Part shown: piece by piece, positions 45,279 to 53,437 of the stretch
Position numbering within the stretch: the stretch's first letter is position 1
Layout of the letters: each line of letters begins with the position of its first letter
DNA from: Agrobacterium genomosp. 13 str. CFBP 6927
Lineage (GTDB): Bacteria > Pseudomonadota > Alphaproteobacteria > Rhizobiales > Rhizobiaceae
Length of the DNA stretch: 64,000 bases
Assembly (NCBI GenBank): GCA_900012615.1
Contig: LT009756.1
Location: 1,700,567 to 1,764,566 of the forward strand
Direction of reading: 5' to 3'
Notes under the pieces: model-generated
What the model was told of the DNA's origin: nothing
The model's database searches: none
Seen by the model: only the letters and a program-made list of their open reading frames with translations
Position numbers and translations under genes: made by a program

Positions 45279-46015
45279 TGACGCGGGATGATTTCAATGC
45301 CAGCATTCGTGCAGTCCACGCCTTTTTCGAGAATGAAGACTTTCTTGAAAGCAGTGTCTATTTGGTGGCGCTTCCACGGTCAGAAGACTTCAACGCAACG
45401 ACTCTTACATCGAAGGACTACAGCGCCGTTTACGAAAAGGGCCTCTCACTTTCGCACTATAATTTCATATTGAAGGACCTTGCGTACTTTCAGTTCTCAC
45501 ATGCATCAGAAGGAGAGTGGGCGCTGGCATACTACCCGAATCCCCGGGTAAGTGGTTCACCGGACGCCTTTGCGGAATTTAATGAATTGAAGGATGCTTT
45601 CGACCGAGACGAGATTAACGATGAAGAGTTTTCGTCAATGGTTTCTAGCATCCACGTTGGCAACTACATTCCCCGTGTCAGGTTCGAGTACAGTGAGAGC
45701 CAATACAGGCGTGTCAAGCATCCTGGCGCACATTTCCACATTGGTATGTCCGGCGAAGATCGATGGGCTTCGTCCCGCAAACTATCGCCTCGATCGTTCG
45801 GGATGCTTATCGCGAAGCATTATTACCCCGATCTTTGGTGGAAGAAATCCAGGTTTTCCCTCTCGGAAGAGGATCAAGAACTCCCAGGCAATGTCGAAAC
45901 CTGCATCGACGAGAAGCTGCTAAATTCCATCCGCAACGATGGCATCTCTCATTCTTTTGCCGACTTTGAGCGCCAGACTTTCCATTTCGGGGCTCTTCAG
46001 CCTAATCCGGCATAG
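45278..46015 (+). CDS. DUF2290-like protein, partner of the SF1 helicase
   Basis: A 245-residue soluble protein translated from TAATG overlap with the helicase. The segment RVKHPGAHFHIGMSGEDRWA followed by LSPRSFGMLIAKHYYPDLWW is, from memory, the hallmark of DUF2290, a family often found beside helicase-like genes; the two His of H-P-x-x-H-x-H-I-G could bind metal. The N-terminal half (NFILKDLAYFQFSHASEGEW, YYPNPRVSG) also fits. Function is unknown. The family call is moderate since it rests on recall only. Confidence 0.65.
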   Translation: MTRDDFNASIRAVHAFFENEDFLESSVYLVALPRSEDFNATTLTSKDYSAVYEKGLSLSHYNFILKDLAYFQFSHASEGEWALAYYPNPRVSGSPDAFAEFNELKDAFDRDEINDEEFSSMVSSIHVGNYIPRVRFEYSESQYRRVKHPGAHFHIGMSGEDRWASSRKLSPRSFGMLIAKHYYPDLWWKKSRFSLSEEDQELPGNVETCIDEKLLNSIRNDGISHSFADFERQTFHFGALQPNPA

Positions 46016-46068
46016 TTGTCTGGAGAATGCTTAAAATTGGGCGAGTTGTGAATGAAGGCGAACAAAAG

Positions 46069-46266
46069 TTATAGGCCTTCAATATCTCCCGGTTTCAGGT
46101 GACCTTCTTGATTCAAGACGTCATCAAGCGAATTGACGACACCCTGCTCAAAAGACACCTCGAACTTGCCATCGGGGACAATGATGTATTGCGACGACGT
46201 GCGTGCCGCATCCAGAAGGCTCGGCAGGTCGGCAGATGCTTCATCGATCGTCCAGGTTCGTGACAT
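46069..46266 (-). CDS. Phd/YefM-like antitoxin
   Basis: The 65-residue product begins SRTWTIDEASADLPSLLDAA followed by YIIVPDGKFEV, the N-terminal DNA-binding part of Phd-type antitoxins (W-x-x-x-E-A-x-x-x-L-x-x-L-L-D-x-A). It is short, with only ~25 residues for toxin binding (LDDVLNQEGHLKPGDIEGL). ATG 46266 follows GGAGAG. It is divergent from the PIN gene, whereas Phd/VapB antitoxins normally precede their toxin on the same strand. Confidence 0.7.
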   Translation of the reverse strand: MSRTWTIDEASADLPSLLDAARTSSQYIIVPDGKFEVSFEQGVVNSLDDVLNQEGHLKPGDIEGL

Positions 46267-46324
46267 CGTCACCGTCTCTCCAATTTTCGAATTACGACTT
46301 CTATACTTCGACGTTTACGGAAAA

Positions 46325-46338
46325 CCGGCACATGCCGG
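46325..46338. promoter_or_regulatory. Candidate operator of the divergent Phd/PIN pair
   Basis: CCGGCA-CA-TGCCGG is an inverted repeat midway between the divergent starts. Flanking CGTTTACGG (46310) and CCGTTTACG (46358) are near-repeats that may be further sites. Confidence 0.4.
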
Positions 46339-46380
46339 CTACGACCTTTGGTGATTCCGTTTACGTCCGAGGGTTTCGAA

Positions 46381-46956
46381 ATGGCAGGCCCCATTTTTTT
46401 GCTGGATACGAACATCCTGAGCAATGCCGGTTTGCAACGCCCTCCGCCAGGGTTGCGTGCCTGGATGAAAGCCATGGGAGCAGATTCACTCGCCATCTCG
46501 TTCCCCGCTATAGCAGAGTTGAGGCGGGGTGCCCATCTGGCCTTGAAACACGATCCACAAAAAGCGCAACGACTCCACAACTGGATTGATGACATCCTCT
46601 CCGTGGACTTCCAGTTCGCCGAACTCACAGCCAAAGCCGCCAATCTCTATGCCGAAATGACCACCGTCGGACCCCTCCGACATCTGCATGTGCCAAGTCC
46701 TGAGCAGAAGAAGGATAAGATCGGACACGATCTCCTGTTCGCGGCTCTGTCGATCACCCATGAGATGCCGATCGCTTCCTTCAACGTGAAAGATTTCGTC
46801 CTGATCGACAGGTATTTCCCGTTACCGGGCGTATTTCATCCTGTTGAAGTTCAATGGCACGTTCCATGCCACGCTGTGATACCCGACGACGATTACGGAA
46901 TGACGCTGCCTTCATTGCCCGAGTTCGTATCCAGCGGTTTTGGCTTTATGAGGTAG
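46381..46956 (+). CDS. PIN-domain protein (VapC-like), long form
   Basis: The PIN nuclease acidic residues are all present: FLLDTNILSN, ISFPAIAELRRG, KIGHDLLFAALSI and ASFNVKDFVLID. VapC toxins cut tRNA or rRNA and usually have ~135-140 residues; this one has 191, with a ~45-residue tail (VEVQWHVPCHAVIPDDDYG) that overlaps the 3' end of the protease gene on the other strand by 45 bp. The tail may be the result of a lost stop codon when the neighbours were joined. GAGGG lies before ATG 46381. Confidence 0.82.
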   Translation: MAGPIFLLDTNILSNAGLQRPPPGLRAWMKAMGADSLAISFPAIAELRRGAHLALKHDPQKAQRLHNWIDDILSVDFQFAELTAKAANLYAEMTTVGPLRHLHVPSPEQKKDKIGHDLLFAALSITHEMPIASFNVKDFVLIDRYFPLPGVFHPVEVQWHVPCHAVIPDDDYGMTLPSLPEFVSSGFGFMR

Positions 46957-48885
46957 GCCGAAGCTCTCGCTCCTTTCTACGGCAGCTCTGACCACCGCGG
47001 CGGCCAAACTGCCCTCCCGCAAAAGACCGGCATGAAGATCGAGAAGGGCATCCCTATGTTCTTCGAGTAGGAATTTCGCGCGCCGAAACTCCGCCTGCAA
47101 TGTCGCCTCGACTGATTTGCTGAGAGCCTTGCGGCGGTGACGGAATGCCGACAATTCACGTGGACTGTCACCAGGTTCGACAGCCAGGGTTTTCCCAAGA
47201 CCCCACTTGGTTTCCATCATCGTCGCCAGATCAGTTGCACGGTTGAGGTCGGCCGATGGATCGCCACCAGCACCGCTACCGAATTCCCCGAACAACACTT
47301 CTTCGGCTGCGATACCACCCAGAAGCGTGGCGATCTTGTTGCGAAAATACGTCGAAGTCTTTCGACTGAACAGCCGCTCTTCGAATTCCGTGTGGCCCAG
47401 AGATTGCGAGGACCGGCCGACTTGAATGCTTCTCTGAATCGAAACCGACACCAACGGATCGGCCTCGAGCAAAACACCGAGAATGGCATGTCCGAGTTCG
47501 TGGGCAGCGACACAGCGTTGTACGGCCATTGGAACTGGGATGACTGGTGGCATGGCTGTGGCGAGATCACTGAGCAACATCGAGCGTTTTGCTCTTCTCG
47601 CATGGCGTCGGGCATCACGGACACACCGTTCGATGTCGGCACCAGACCAGCCGTCGCTTGCCGACACCACGTCGTCCAGCGCTTCGTCTGCAAGGTCTCC
47701 CCGGAGATAGAAACGATAGATGTCATGACGCGCTGTGTCATCTGGGAGAGGAATCGAGAAATGGCGTTCCAAGCGTCCTGCCCGAAGAAGCGCCGGATCG
47801 ATAATATCCGGATAGTTCGTTGCGCCAATCACCACGACGCCCTCATGCAACTGTGCGCCGTCCAAAAGTTCCAGAAGTGCGTTGATGACCTGACGATGGT
47901 AGTTGTCGTTGCTACTGCCGGTTCTGTCGTCGCGGCTAGTAAAACTATCGAATTCATCAATCAGGAGGATCGACGGTGCCTGCCGCGCGGCCTCGGCAAA
48001 CGCCTTGCGCATTGCCTTCAGCATATCGCCAAGGTGACCATTCGCCTGCCATCGAGCCGCCGACCCGAGGACTAGGGGAACGTTACAGGTTCTTGCCAAA
48101 GCCGTCGCGTAGGAGGTCTTGCCCGATCCCGGAGGACCCGAAATCAGGACGCCGCAATCGACATCGTGCCAGGAGAGTCTCCCAGCCTTCCATGCCGCCA
48201 AGTCCTCTGTGAGTTCGAGACCCCATGTTTTAGCCTCACCGTATCCGGATAGGTCGCGCAGGCTTGGCCCCGCCGACAAGGAGTCAGAGGAACGCTTTCC
48301 TTTCTCGACATGAGGATACCGACGGAGACGCCCGATGCTCACAGCTACGGATCGTCCGCGCCGCCAACCGAGTTCGACCCGCTTGGGAGATTGGTGCGCC
48401 AAAAAATCGGCATCGGCATTCGTGACAGTCCCGAGCCTCATCCGCCGCGCCGCAATCCGATAATCGTTCGGAGCCGGTAGTCCCAGAGAGACCACGATGT
48501 CAGCGACGATGCGGACCTCGTCAGACAGAAGCTCCTCGTCTTGGAGAAGAATGATCGCCCGTTTGAGTTCTCGAAGTTTTCTGAACGCCTGGAAATCGTC
48601 GGCAAGTTCAGTCTCTTCGCCGATGACGAGGACGTAGTTGTTGCCGTGTTCGCCACCGACCGGCACAGTCCCCTCAAGCAACCATTTGGCGGCCATCTTG
48701 TAGGCATGGATGTCTGCCTTCGGCGGCATGACGAAAGCCGCGACGAACGAAGATCGCCTTTTCAGGAACTGGCGGATCGATCTCGACATTGCGATGATGG
48801 CTAGATGGGTCGGCAGGGTAAGCTCGTACTTCGAGCTATGGTACGGATCGCGATTGGCGATCAGGTTATCGCTATAAGACTGCAT
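46912..48885 (-). CDS. Soluble FtsH-like AAA+ zinc metalloprotease (peptidase M41)
   Basis: Start 48885 gives 657 residues. Residues 1-240 are a soluble N-terminal domain without any membrane span, unlike true FtsH. The AAA+ module has Walker A GPPGSGKTSYA (250-260), Walker B ILLIDEFDSF (306-), and the second region of homology IIDPALLRAGRLERHF with arginine finger. The M41 zinc motif AHELGHAI (His 462 and 466) and the third ligand in GDPSADLNRATDL are intact, so it should be an active ATP-dependent protease. It is 44 bp downstream of the TnsA-like gene on the same strand. Substrate and role are unknown. Confidence 0.88.
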   Translation of the reverse strand: MQSYSDNLIANRDPYHSSKYELTLPTHLAIIAMSRSIRQFLKRRSSFVAAFVMPPKADIHAYKMAAKWLLEGTVPVGGEHGNNYVLVIGEETELADDFQAFRKLRELKRAIILLQDEELLSDEVRIVADIVVSLGLPAPNDYRIAARRMRLGTVTNADADFLAHQSPKRVELGWRRGRSVAVSIGRLRRYPHVEKGKRSSDSLSAGPSLRDLSGYGEAKTWGLELTEDLAAWKAGRLSWHDVDCGVLISGPPGSGKTSYATALARTCNVPLVLGSAARWQANGHLGDMLKAMRKAFAEAARQAPSILLIDEFDSFTSRDDRTGSSNDNYHRQVINALLELLDGAQLHEGVVVIGATNYPDIIDPALLRAGRLERHFSIPLPDDTARHDIYRFYLRGDLADEALDDVVSASDGWSGADIERCVRDARRHARRAKRSMLLSDLATAMPPVIPVPMAVQRCVAAHELGHAILGVLLEADPLVSVSIQRSIQVGRSSQSLGHTEFEERLFSRKTSTYFRNKIATLLGGIAAEEVLFGEFGSGAGGDPSADLNRATDLATMMETKWGLGKTLAVEPGDSPRELSAFRHRRKALSKSVEATLQAEFRRAKFLLEEHRDALLDLHAGLLREGSLAAAVVRAAVERSESFGLPHKAKTAGYELGQ

Positions 48886-48929
48886 GTATGCCTCGGAACA
48901 CTGGGAATGATGATGACGATTACGGGCGG

Positions 48930-49547
48930 TCAGGTCCGTATCCGCCGCACCATTGTCTCGGGGCCGAGTAATTCCGTATCGAGATCGACTTCGACGAAAC
49001 CGCGCAAGATCATCTGGGCCAGTCCGGCAACTGGCTTGGTTTCGGTAAAAACTGTCAGGCATTCGGCAATCGTCAGATTGCCGTGCTCTTCCAAGACGGC
49101 GAGTAACCGCAAACGGTCACCGAGCGCTAGAACCGTACCGCCATACCGAAGCAGGTCTTTGGCATTCTGAAGACGCGGACCATCGTAGACTTCATCGGCG
49201 ACCAGTCGTCGATATCTGACGCCATGGTTTTGGGCTGCGGCCTCGATCCCGCCTACGGCGACCGGCATCACCCTGTCGGACGCATCGACTAACAAGCGCC
49301 CGCCATCATCGTCGAGAATACCAAAATCCGGGACGTGGATACCTCCACCGTAATCGAGCGAGAGCGGCATGCAGTGCCATGACGTGATTGATGGGTTGAC
49401 GTCAAACAGGCAGGCAGCATCACGCGCCGCCTGTGATCGGAAGACTGGGGGGCCATCGCATTTAACGGTGGCCATTGGATAGAGCGTACGGATGGAAGCG
49501 GAATGACGGCTTGCGCGAAGCGACTTCGCGCGCTGTGCGATACCCAT
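48930..49547 (-). CDS. TnsA-like protein without catalytic residues
   Basis: The 205-residue protein has the TnsA nuclease layout: an N-terminal strand region (ASIRTLYPMATVKCDGPPVF), the helix that normally contains S-x-L-E-R-D (here SQAARDAACLFDVNP), then WHCMPLSLDYGGGIHVPDF with the conserved Asp, and the strand that should be V-E-V-K (here LLVDASD). The catalytic Glu and Lys are gone. A TnsA-C-like region follows (YDGPRLQNAKDLLRYGGTVL). GAGG precedes ATG 49547. It is likely a scaffold or sensor, co-transcribed with the protease at 46912. The TnsA match is by eye. Confidence 0.6.
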   Translation of the reverse strand: MGIAQRAKSLRASRHSASIRTLYPMATVKCDGPPVFRSQAARDAACLFDVNPSITSWHCMPLSLDYGGGIHVPDFGILDDDGGRLLVDASDRVMPVAVGGIEAAAQNHGVRYRRLVADEVYDGPRLQNAKDLLRYGGTVLALGDRLRLLAVLEEHGNLTIAECLTVFTETKPVAGLAQMILRGFVEVDLDTELLGPETMVRRIRT

Positions 49548-49745
49548 TTTCTAAAACCTCAAAGAAACACGGCTGATCGAGGCCGCGGTTATCGCGGCGC
49601 GCGGGGATCAACCTATTCGTATGAGGCGGGTAAGATTTTTCATGCGTGAACAATTAGAGAACATATTTGATAATGTCAACTTCCAGCAATGACTTAGGCG
49701 AAAATATAAGACGAAAGCACTTCAGAAGGTCGTAGTTTAAAGGCG

Positions 49746-49784
49746 TTGACAAAAATCCACATATCCAGCATTGTCGATATATGG
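49746..49784 (+). promoter_or_regulatory. Promoter and operator of the first arsR
   Basis: TTGACA (-35) is at 49746 with CATTGT at the right distance. An inverted repeat CCACATATC-N10-GATATATGG (49757-49784) covers the -10 and even the ATG of arsR at 49781, so bound ArsR would block transcription. One mismatch in nine. Confidence 0.75.
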
Positions 49785-50134
49785 AAAAAGATTCAGCAAT
49801 TATGGCGCTCGCTGCCCTCGCACAATCCACCAGGATGGATACATTCCGGCTCCTTGTCAGGCATGAGCCAGATGGCGTACCGGCTGGCGAACTCGCACGA
49901 CTTCTCGACATTCCGCAGAATACCATGTCCGCTCATCTCGCCACACTGACGCGAGCGGGCCTCGTGACAAATGAGAGGCAAAGCCGCTCGATCATCTATC
50001 GAGCCGATCTGGAGGGGCTACGTAATCTGACTCTCTTCCTTTTGAAAGATTGCTGCGGCGGCTCTGCCGAACTCTGCGCGCCGCTGATCGCCGAACTCAC
50101 GCCCTGCTGCACTCCCGGGGTGCAAGTATCATGA
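49781..50134 (+). CDS. arsR: ArsR/SmtB-family arsenic-responsive repressor
   Basis: The 117-residue protein has the winged helix typical of ArsR (IPQNTMSAHLATLTRAGLV) and vicinal cysteines at the C-terminal half (LLKDCCGGSAELC, ELTPCCTPG), which are likely As(III)/Sb(III) ligands as in the Agrobacterium/Acidithiobacillus-type ArsR. It heads the arsenic operon, and its stop overlaps the following arsN2-like frame (ATGA). The operator overlaps its own start codon. Confidence 0.92.
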   Translation: MEKDSAIMALAALAQSTRMDTFRLLVRHEPDGVPAGELARLLDIPQNTMSAHLATLTRAGLVTNERQSRSIIYRADLEGLRNLTLFLLKDCCGGSAELCAPLIAELTPCCTPGVQVS

Positions 50135-50537
50135 ATGATATTAGACTGGAACCAGTCCTGGGAGGCGATGCTGGACTGAAGCTAGCGTTGTCAGCTTCCG
50201 GTCTTCCAACGGAAGACCTCGAAGACGCTGAGCGCTCGTTTTACATGCCGGCATAGAGGCGTGCGGCGGCGACGTGCTTCTCAGATCGATAGTCATCTTG
50301 CCTGAGCATCGCGGCAAGGCACTGGGAAAAGCGCTGACCAAGGAGACGCTGAGGTCCGCAAATGTAAGCTCGGCAGTTTTCCTCGCTACGACGACGGCTG
50401 CTCCGTTCTTCGAAAACCTTGGCTTCGTAGTGGTACAGCGCTCCGACGTGCCAGCCGCCGTTCTTGCAACCCGTCAGCTCTCGGGCATTTGCCCGGCATC
50501 GGCTACGATTATGAAACTCGACAGACCTTCGACCTAA
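50131..50537 (+). pseudogene. Broken arsN2-like GNAT acetyltransferase
   Basis: Two pieces of one ArsN2-type protein are present in different frames. The first, 50131-50256, reads LEPVLGGDAGLKLALSASGL then a stop after FYMPA. The second frame from about 50250 reads GIEACGGDVLLRSIVILPEH and continues through HRGKALGKAL to 50537. Between them roughly ten residues that the family normally has are missing, so a small deletion with frame change is the cause. ArsN acetylates organoarsenicals; this copy is probably dead. Confidence 0.8.
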
Positions 50538-50552
50538 CCACGGAAAACGACC

Positions 50553-51080
50553 ATGACCGACAAGACTTACAACGTGCTCTTCTTGTGCACGGGCAACTCC
50601 GCACGTTCTATTCTCGCCGAATCCATCCTCAACAAGGAGGGCGGCGAGCGCTTCCGGGCGTTTTCCGCGGGCAGCCAGCCCAAGGGCGAAGTCAATCCAC
50701 ATGCCCTGAAGGAACTGGACGTCCTCGGCTATCCGGCGACTGGCTTCTCGTCGAAGAGCTGGGACGTTTTCGCACAGCCGGGCGCGCCCGAAATGGACTT
50801 CATCTTTACCGTCTGTGACAGCGCGCACGGCGAGGCTTGCCCGGTCTGGATCGGACATCCGATGACTGCACATTGGGGTGTCGAAGACCCCGCAGCCGTC
50901 GAGGGTTCCGAAGTCGAAATCCAGCGGGCGTTTGCACAGGCCGCGCGCTTCCTCAAGAACCGCATCATGGCCTTCATCAATCTGCCTCTGGCTTCCATCG
51001 ATCGCCTGGCGCTCGAGCAGCACGTCCGCCAGATCGGTTCGCTCGAAGGCGCTTCCGCCAAGTCCGCAAAGGCCGAATGA
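50553..51080 (+). CDS. arsC: Arsenate reductase, low-molecular-weight phosphatase type
   Basis: It reduces As(V) to As(III) with thioredoxin-type electrons. The P-loop is CTGNSAR (Cx5R, VLFLCTGNSARSILAE), then the Asp/Pro loop and the FIFTVCDSAHGEACP redox cysteines are seen. 175 residues. It lies in the ars operon after the broken arsN2 and two bases before acr3. Confidence 0.93.
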   Translation: MTDKTYNVLFLCTGNSARSILAESILNKEGGERFRAFSAGSQPKGEVNPHALKELDVLGYPATGFSSKSWDVFAQPGAPEMDFIFTVCDSAHGEACPVWIGHPMTAHWGVEDPAAVEGSEVEIQRAFAQAARFLKNRIMAFINLPLASIDRLALEQHVRQIGSLEGASAKSAKAE

Positions 51081-51081
51081 G

Positions 51082-52140
51082 ATGTCTACCTTCGAACGCT
51101 ATCTGACCATCTGGGTGTTCCTCTGCATCGTCGTTGGCGTCGCCTTCGGCCATCTGATGCCCGATGTATTCCAGGTCATTGGTGCGGCTGAGGTCGCGAA
51201 GGTGAACCTGCCCGTCGCCATCCTGATCTGGCTGATGATCATCCCAATGCTCATCAAGATCGATTTCCGCTCGCTGATGCAGGTGGGCACGTATTGGCGC
51301 GGCATCGGTGTAACACTGTTCATCAACTGGGCCATCAAACCGTTCTCCATGGCGCTGCTGGGATGGCTGTTCATCGGATGGCTCTTCCGTCCGTATCTGC
51401 CGGCCGACCAGATCGACTCCTATATCGCTGGCCTGATCATCCTCGCGGCCGCCCCCTGTACCGCGATGGTGTTCGTCTGGAGCAATCTGACGCGCGGCGA
51501 GCCACTGTTCACGCTCTCCCAGGTCGCGCTCAACGATGCGATCATGGTCGTCGCCTTCGCGCCGATCGTCGGGTTGCTGCTTGGGCTATCGGCGATCACC
51601 GTACCGTGGGACACGCTGGTTCTGTCGGTCGTCCTCTATATCGTGGTCCCGGTCATCATCGCCCAGGTCCTGAGAGGGCGGTTGACCGCCGACGGCACGA
51701 CGAAGGCTCTGGACGCCATGCTGGCAAAGCTGCAGCCCCTTTCGCTTGTCGCCCTGCTCGCGACGCTCGTTCTCCTCTTCGGCTTCCAGGGTGAGCAGAT
51801 CATTGCGCAGCCGACAATTATTGCTCTCTTGGCCGTCCCGATCCTGATCCAAGTCTACTTTAACTCCGGGCTGGCCTATCTCCTGAACCGGATGTCGGGG
51901 GAGCGCCATTGCGTCGCCGGGCCTTCGGCATTGATCGGGGCTAGCAACTTCTTCGAACTCGCGGTCGCGGCTGCCATCAGCCTGTTCGGCTTCCAGTCCG
52001 GCGCGGCGCTGGCGACAGTCGTCGGCGTACTCATCGAGGTCCCCGTGATGCTCACGGTCGTTTGGGCCGTGAACCGCACCAAGGGCTGGTACGAGGCAGC
52101 TCCCGCTGTCTCCCGGAACACCATCACTGAAAGGACATGA
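51082..52140 (+). CDS. acr3: Arsenite efflux transporter Acr3
   Basis: Acr3 exports As(III) across the inner membrane. The 352-residue protein has ten spans; the conserved cysteine in span 4 is in AAPCTAMVFVWSNLTRG, and the end of the protein has FNSGLAYLLNRMSGERHCV and ASNFFELAVAAAISLFG as in other Acr3 proteins. I begin at 51082 because MSTFERYLTIWVFLCIVVG is the family start; the longer frame from 50878 is the other frame of arsC. It directly follows arsC. Confidence 0.96.
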   Translation: MSTFERYLTIWVFLCIVVGVAFGHLMPDVFQVIGAAEVAKVNLPVAILIWLMIIPMLIKIDFRSLMQVGTYWRGIGVTLFINWAIKPFSMALLGWLFIGWLFRPYLPADQIDSYIAGLIILAAAPCTAMVFVWSNLTRGEPLFTLSQVALNDAIMVVAFAPIVGLLLGLSAITVPWDTLVLSVVLYIVVPVIIAQVLRGRLTADGTTKALDAMLAKLQPLSLVALLATLVLLFGFQGEQIIAQPTIIALLAVPILIQVYFNSGLAYLLNRMSGERHCVAGPSALIGASNFFELAVAAAISLFGFQSGAALATVVGVLIEVPVMLTVVWAVNRTKGWYEAAPAVSRNTITERT

Positions 52141-52142
52141 CA

Positions 52143-52565
52143 ATGGACGCCACCATCTATCACAACCCCGCCTGCGGCACGTCCCGCAACACGTTGGAGA
52201 TGATCCGCGCAGCCGGGATCGAACCAGCCGTCATCGAGTATCTCAAGACGCCGCCGTTGCGCGACGAGTTGGAAAGGATAATCTCCGATGCTGGGCTGAC
52301 AGTCCGACAGGCGATCCGCGAGAAGGGCACGCCTTACTCTGAATTGGGTCTCGACGATCTGGAACTGACGGACAACGAGCTGCTCGACGCCATGCTGAAG
52401 AACCCGATCCTCATCAATCGTCCGTTCGTCGTGACACCGCTCGGCACCAGGCTTGCACGGCCCTCCGAGGTCGTACTCGACATCCTGCCGAATGCCTTCA
52501 AGGGAGCGTTCTTCAAAGAAGACGGTGAGCAGGTCCTCGACCAGGAGGGAAAGCGCATTGTCTGA
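52143..52565 (+). CDS. arsC: Arsenate reductase, glutaredoxin type
   Basis: A second, unrelated arsenate reductase: ArsC/Spx fold with [16 protein letters not shown] (catalytic Cys) and arginines in [16 protein letters not shown]. It uses glutathione and glutaredoxin. ATG 52143 is at a good distance from AAAGGACA, while ATG 52137 is too close. 140 residues. Both arsenate reductase families in one operon give two electron sources. Confidence 0.94.
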   Translation: MDATIYHNPACGTSRNTLEMIRAAGIEPAVIEYLKTPPLRDELERIISDAGLTVRQAIREKGTPYSELGLDDLELTDNELLDAMLKNPILINRPFVVTPLGTRLARPSEVVLDILPNAFKGAFFKEDGEQVLDQEGKRIV

Positions 52566-53268
52566 GACCTTTCCCGCTTTACAGGAACGGCACCTTCGTC
52601 AGCCTGACCTCAACGCGTTGCGTCCAGCGTTTTCGACGCACAAGCCGCGCATCCTGATCCTCTACGGCTCGCTCCGGGAGGTTTCCTACAGCCGCCTGTT
52701 GGCGCACGAAGCCAGACGTCTGCTCGAGCGCTTGGGGTGCGAGGTGCGCATGTTCGATCCGAGGGGGCTACCGCTTCCCGACGAGGCTCCGGCAAGCCAT
52801 CCGAAGGTGCAGGAGCTGCGCGACCTGTCGCAATGGTCTGAGGGTCAGGTGTGGGTCAGCCCCGAGCGCCATGGTGCGATGACGGGCATCATGAAGGCCC
52901 AGATCGACTGGATTCCCCTGTCGCTCGGATCGGTTCGGCCGACACAAGGCAAGACGCTGGCGATCATGGAGGTCTCCGGTGGCAGCCAGTCCTTCAATGC
53001 TCTGAACCAGATGCGCGTCCTCGGCCGCTGGATGCGGATGATCACGATCCCCAACCAGTCGTCGGTCGCCAAGGCATACCAGGAGTTCGACGCCGACGGC
53101 CGGATGAAACCGTCGTCCTACTACGACCGCGTTGTCGACGTCTGCGAGGAGCTGGTGAAGTTCACGCTGCTAACACGGGATGGCTCGGCCTATCTGACGG
53201 ACCGCTACAGCGAGCGGAAGGAGCAATCGGTCGAACTTGAAAAGCGGGTTGCCCTGAAGTCCATCTGA
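52558..53268 (+). CDS. arsH: NADPH-dependent flavoprotein ArsH
   Basis: ArsH oxidises trivalent organoarsenicals and protects against them. The flavodoxin-like domain has [20 protein letters not shown] (FMN phosphate loop), [20 protein letters not shown], and [20 protein letters not shown]. The start TTG 52558 is preceded by GGAGGG at a good distance and overlaps the arsC stop; no ATG fits. 236 residues, normal. A decayed copy of its C-terminal end lies at 54258. Confidence 0.93.
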   Translation: MSETFPALQERHLRQPDLNALRPAFSTHKPRILILYGSLREVSYSRLLAHEARRLLERLGCEVRMFDPRGLPLPDEAPASHPKVQELRDLSQWSEGQVWVSPERHGAMTGIMKAQIDWIPLSLGSVRPTQGKTLAIMEVSGGSQSFNALNQMRVLGRWMRMITIPNQSSVAKAYQEFDADGRMKPSSYYDRVVDVCEELVKFTLLTRDGSAYLTDRYSERKEQSVELEKRVALKSI

Positions 53269-53437
53269 AGCCCTTCTATCGTAGGAGCGCAACGTGCGAA
53301 TGTGGTGATCCTGCCGGCTTGGTAAGCAGGTGAACGACCAAGTTTATCGGCTTCTCAACTCCGTGGACCAAAGCCAATGTACCCGTTGCGCCGACGGAAC
53401 GTGCACGTCACCCTGTAGAGGAGGATATGGGGGCGAT

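Noticed and set aside
48930-49547. Active TnsA of a second Tn7-like element
   Set aside because: The Glu and Lys of the active site are missing and there is no tnsB or tnsC next to it.
50878-51081. N-terminal extension of Acr3
   Set aside because: The acr3 frame is open upstream of 51082, but this part lies over arsC in another frame and has no membrane or Acr3 character; the family N-terminus begins at 51082.
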